NCBI GenBank assembly: GCA_002376845.1
Contig: DFOS01000005.1
Location: 62,001 to 126,000, forward strand
Direction of reading: 5' to 3'
DNA from: Bdellovibrionaceae bacterium UBA3535
GTDB taxonomy: Bacteria; Bdellovibrionota; Bdellovibrionia; Bdellovibrionales; UBA840
DNA length: 64,000 nucleotides
Shown: positions 62,104-64,000 of the stretch, in pieces
How positions within the stretch are numbered: position 1 is the first letter of the stretch
How the letters are laid out: every line of letters starts with the position of its first letter
Notes under the pieces: model-generated
Databases searched by the model: none
Seen by the model: only the letters and a program-made list of their open reading frames with translations
What the model was told of the DNA's origin: nothing
Translations under genes and position numbers: made by a program

Positions 62104-62882
62104 TGGGTATCATGGCGCAGGTAAACTATATTTTAGAAAGATACTTTGACCTGATAGGTGGCTTTTGGAAGCTTTTTCTAGAGTTTAGCAAAGAAGTCTT
62201 TACCAAGAAAATTGAGTTCAAACTTTTACAAGATCAAATTTATCTCGTTGGTTTAAAATCTTCTGTATTGGTTATTGTGACGGCCATATGCTCGGGCTTA
62301 GTTTTAGCCCTACAGTTTGGTTTGGGCTTAGAAAAGTTTGGCGGAAAACTTTATGTACCAAAGCTTGTTTCTCTCTCGTTTGTACGCGAACTAGGACCTG
62401 CCTTTACTTCTTTGGTCATCGCAGGCCGCGTGGGCGCTGGTTATGCATCCGAAATTGGTTCTATGGTTGTTACACAGCAAATAGATGCCATACGCGCACT
62501 TGGCACATCCCCTATGACCAAAATCGTAGTGCCCCGGGTCCTAGCTCTTGCCATAAGCCTTCCCATACTAACACTCATTGCGATCATAGGAGGACTTTGG
62601 GCCTCCTTAATTTTAGGAAATATTGAGTTGGATTTAGATACCCATTTTTATTACGCACGAATCGTGCAAACTCTGGAGTTTCCAGATCTGATGCTGGCAA
62701 TGGTAAAAACTTTTGTCTTTGCCATTATGGTATCGATTCCTGCTTGTTACTACGGCTTAAATGTAAACAGCGGCACTCGCGGCGTGGGAATCGCAACAAC
62801 CAAAGCGGTGGTGGCCGGAACCATTTTAATATTTATCAGTAATTTTGTAATAACAAAGATCTTTTTTATGGTGATCACATGA
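62100..62882 (+). CDS. mlaE: MlaE/YrbE-family ABC transporter permease
   Basis: 260 residues from the ATG at 62100, which overlaps the previous stop. The signature ELGPAFTSLVIAGRVGAGYASEIGSMVVTQQIDAIRALGTSP of the MlaE family is complete, with about five to six membrane helices. The family drives phospholipid transport between the two membranes with MlaF and MlaD. Its last four bases overlap mlaF. Confidence 0.95.
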   Translation: MMGIMAQVNYILERYFDLIGGFWKLFLEFSKEVFTKKIEFKLLQDQIYLVGLKSSVLVIVTAICSGLVLALQFGLGLEKFGGKLYVPKLVSLSFVRELGPAFTSLVIAGRVGAGYASEIGSMVVTQQIDAIRALGTSPMTKIVVPRVLALAISLPILTLIAIIGGLWASLILGNIELDLDTHFYYARIVQTLEFPDLMLAMVKTFVFAIMVSIPACYYGLNVNSGTRGVGIATTKAVVAGTILIFISNFVITKIFFMVIT

Positions 62883-63628
62883 GTTTTATTGAAGTTAAAA
62901 ACTTTAAAAAATCTTTTGGCGATAAAGTCGTACACAAAGATGTGACCTTCACCGTAGAAAAGGGCGAATGCATGGGGCTGCTAGGGGGCTCTGGAGCCGG
63001 CAAGTCCGTCATACTACGAGCCTTAATAGGTCTAGAAAAACCCGATAGTGGAAGCATCAAGATTGATGGGGCGGAAACTTTTGGATTAAAAGAAAGACAG
63101 TGGATTCCTATACGCAAGCGTGTAGCCTATGCTTTTCAAGGCGGAGCTTTGTTTGATTCCATGACCGTAATGGAAAATATATCCTATCCATTACAAGAGC
63201 ATACGAATCTTAATGAAAAAGAGATTGAAGAAAAAGTATTAAAAACTCTGGAAGATTTAGGTCTAAGCGGCACAGAGGACTTGCTACCGGCAAGTCTTTC
63301 TGGCGGCATGCAAAAACGCGTAGGGCTTGCAAGAGCCATTGTTTTGGATCCTGAAGTTATACTTTACGATGAGCCCACAGCAGGGCTTGATCCTTTTAAC
63401 ACCATTCGCATTCAAGAAACCATTATGCAGCTGAAAGAAAGAGGGGTTACCTCTATTTTGGTAACTCATGATATGCCAAGCGCATTTGCTGTATGCGACA
63501 AAATGGCTGTACTTGAGGCTGGTAAAATTGCAGCAAGTGGCAAAATTTCTGATTTAGATACTAAAAAAGGTGGCGTGATCTACCGATTTGTACATGGAGA
63601 GATAAAGCAAAATGGATACAAAAAGTAA
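62879..63628 (+). CDS. mlaF: MlaF-family ABC transporter ATPase
   Basis: 249 residues. Walker A GGSGAGKS (36-43), signature LSGGMQKRVGLARA and Walker B VILYDEPTAGLDP, the last with the 'GGMQKR' and TAGLDP wording of MlaF. The switch His is in LVTHDMPSAF. It overlaps mlaE by four bases and mlaD by 17. Confidence 0.96.
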   Translation: MSFIEVKNFKKSFGDKVVHKDVTFTVEKGECMGLLGGSGAGKSVILRALIGLEKPDSGSIKIDGAETFGLKERQWIPIRKRVAYAFQGGALFDSMTVMENISYPLQEHTNLNEKEIEEKVLKTLEDLGLSGTEDLLPASLSGGMQKRVGLARAIVLDPEVILYDEPTAGLDPFNTIRIQETIMQLKERGVTSILVTHDMPSAFAVCDKMAVLEAGKIAASGKISDLDTKKGGVIYRFVHGEIKQNGYKK

Positions 63629-64000
63629 TACAAAAGCTGGAATATTTGTTGTCATAGGCCTTAGCCTATTTGTGGTGATGCTATTTGCCATAAGTGGGAA
63701 CTCTTCTTTTTTTAATGCTACATATCGATTGTACGTAAAAATGCCAGAAGTAAGAGGTATAGCCACTGGCTCGGTGGTCCAACTTGTGGGCGTCCCTGTG
63801 GGTAATGTGGAGGAAATCACTTTCAATCAAAAAGGCGACTTGGTTATGGTGTTGCTGATTGAAAGCGATTATCAAGAAAGAATCACGGAAGGCTCCATTG
63901 CTGGCCTTCGAACGCAAGGGGCTTTGGGTGATAAATTTGTTTATATTATGCCAGGAGATTATGGTGCACCTCCATTAAAAGATGGCGACTATATTACAAC
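63612..64000 (+). CDS. mlaD: MlaD-like MCE-domain lipid-transport protein, N-terminal part (cut by window edge)
   Basis: About 129 residues are present and the 3' end is missing. Inner-membrane anchor GIFVVIGLSLFVVMLFAIS at about 10-28, then the MCE domain: YRLYVKMPEVRGIATGSVVQLVGVPVGNVEEI, the IGxV-type start of MCE, and RTQGALGDKFVYIMPGD. The ATG at 63612 overlaps the end of mlaF by 17 bases. MlaD forms a hexameric ring that passes phospholipids between MlaFE and the periplasm. Confidence 0.9.
   Translation, partial: MDTKSNTKAGIFVVIGLSLFVVMLFAISGNSSFFNATYRLYVKMPEVRGIATGSVVQLVGVPVGNVEEITFNQKGDLVMVLLIESDYQERITEGSIAGLRTQGALGDKFVYIMPGDYGAPPLKDGDYIT

Overview
The window looks like chromosomal DNA from a flagellated, predatory-lineage deltaproteobacterium-like organism, most plausibly Bdellovibrionota. 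The support is a Gram-negative envelope (LPS glycosyltransferases, Lgt/LspA, Mla/MCE lipid transport, an outer-membrane barrel), a long flgB-to-flgE flagellar operon preceded by a sigma-54-type promoter and a sigma-54-type activator gene, a CHASE2 histidine kinase with an NtrC-type partner, and moderate-to-low GC. The assignment is inference from gene content; no rRNA or tRNA gene was recognised. Genes are tightly packed, and six of the seven convergent gene pairs overlap at their 3' ends.

Layout. 1-3300 (minus): receiver-like protein (cut by the edge), coiled-coil protein, rlmN and the heptose kinase rfaE1. 3417-15000: glutamate dehydrogenase, mutT, an LPS-type set (GT4, O-antigen-ligase-like membrane protein, GT2, GT4), an HU/IHF protein, epmA, an unusually long argS with an inserted tRNA-binding domain, then a methyltransferase/radical-SAM pair that fits wobble-uridine tRNA modification. 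15047-24744: gcvP beside an alanine/glycine:cation symporter, an HTTM-domain pair, a PH-like membrane protein, an AcuI-type reductase, a Rhizobium-etli-type asparaginase and a PerM/AI-2E-type permease. 24981-31073: a secreted coiled-coil protein, a beta-barrel porin-like protein, a lysine-rich/GroES fusion and a class A PBP. 31273-39377: CHASE2 kinase and NtrC-type regulator, a small RHH-like protein, ileS-lspA-lgt. 39378-39789 is the only long gene-free stretch; it holds a nested RNA fold, an 18-codon reading frame behind a 12-base perfect Shine-Dalgarno match, and a strong terminator. 39790-45756: trmH-hemJ, TauE-type permease, secreted and lipoprotein unknowns, yacG, a second HU protein and pfkA.

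45855-61437 (minus) is one flagellar transcription unit: sigma-54 promoter, large TPR protein, receiver-less AAA+ activator, flgB flgC fliE fliF fliG fliH fliI fliJ motE-like fliK flgD flg_new flgE, terminator. It supplies the rod, MS-ring, rotor, export ATPase complex, hook-length control and hook. 61624-64000 (plus) begins a lipoprotein-mlaE-mlaF-mlaD operon that runs off the window.

The strongest candidates for something undescribed are the histone-H1-like/GroES fusion (27869-28606), the ArgS with an inserted EMAP-II/Trbp111-type domain (about 9900-10241), and the structured RNA/small-ORF locus (39529-39750). No CRISPR array, insertion sequence, prophage or defence island was seen.
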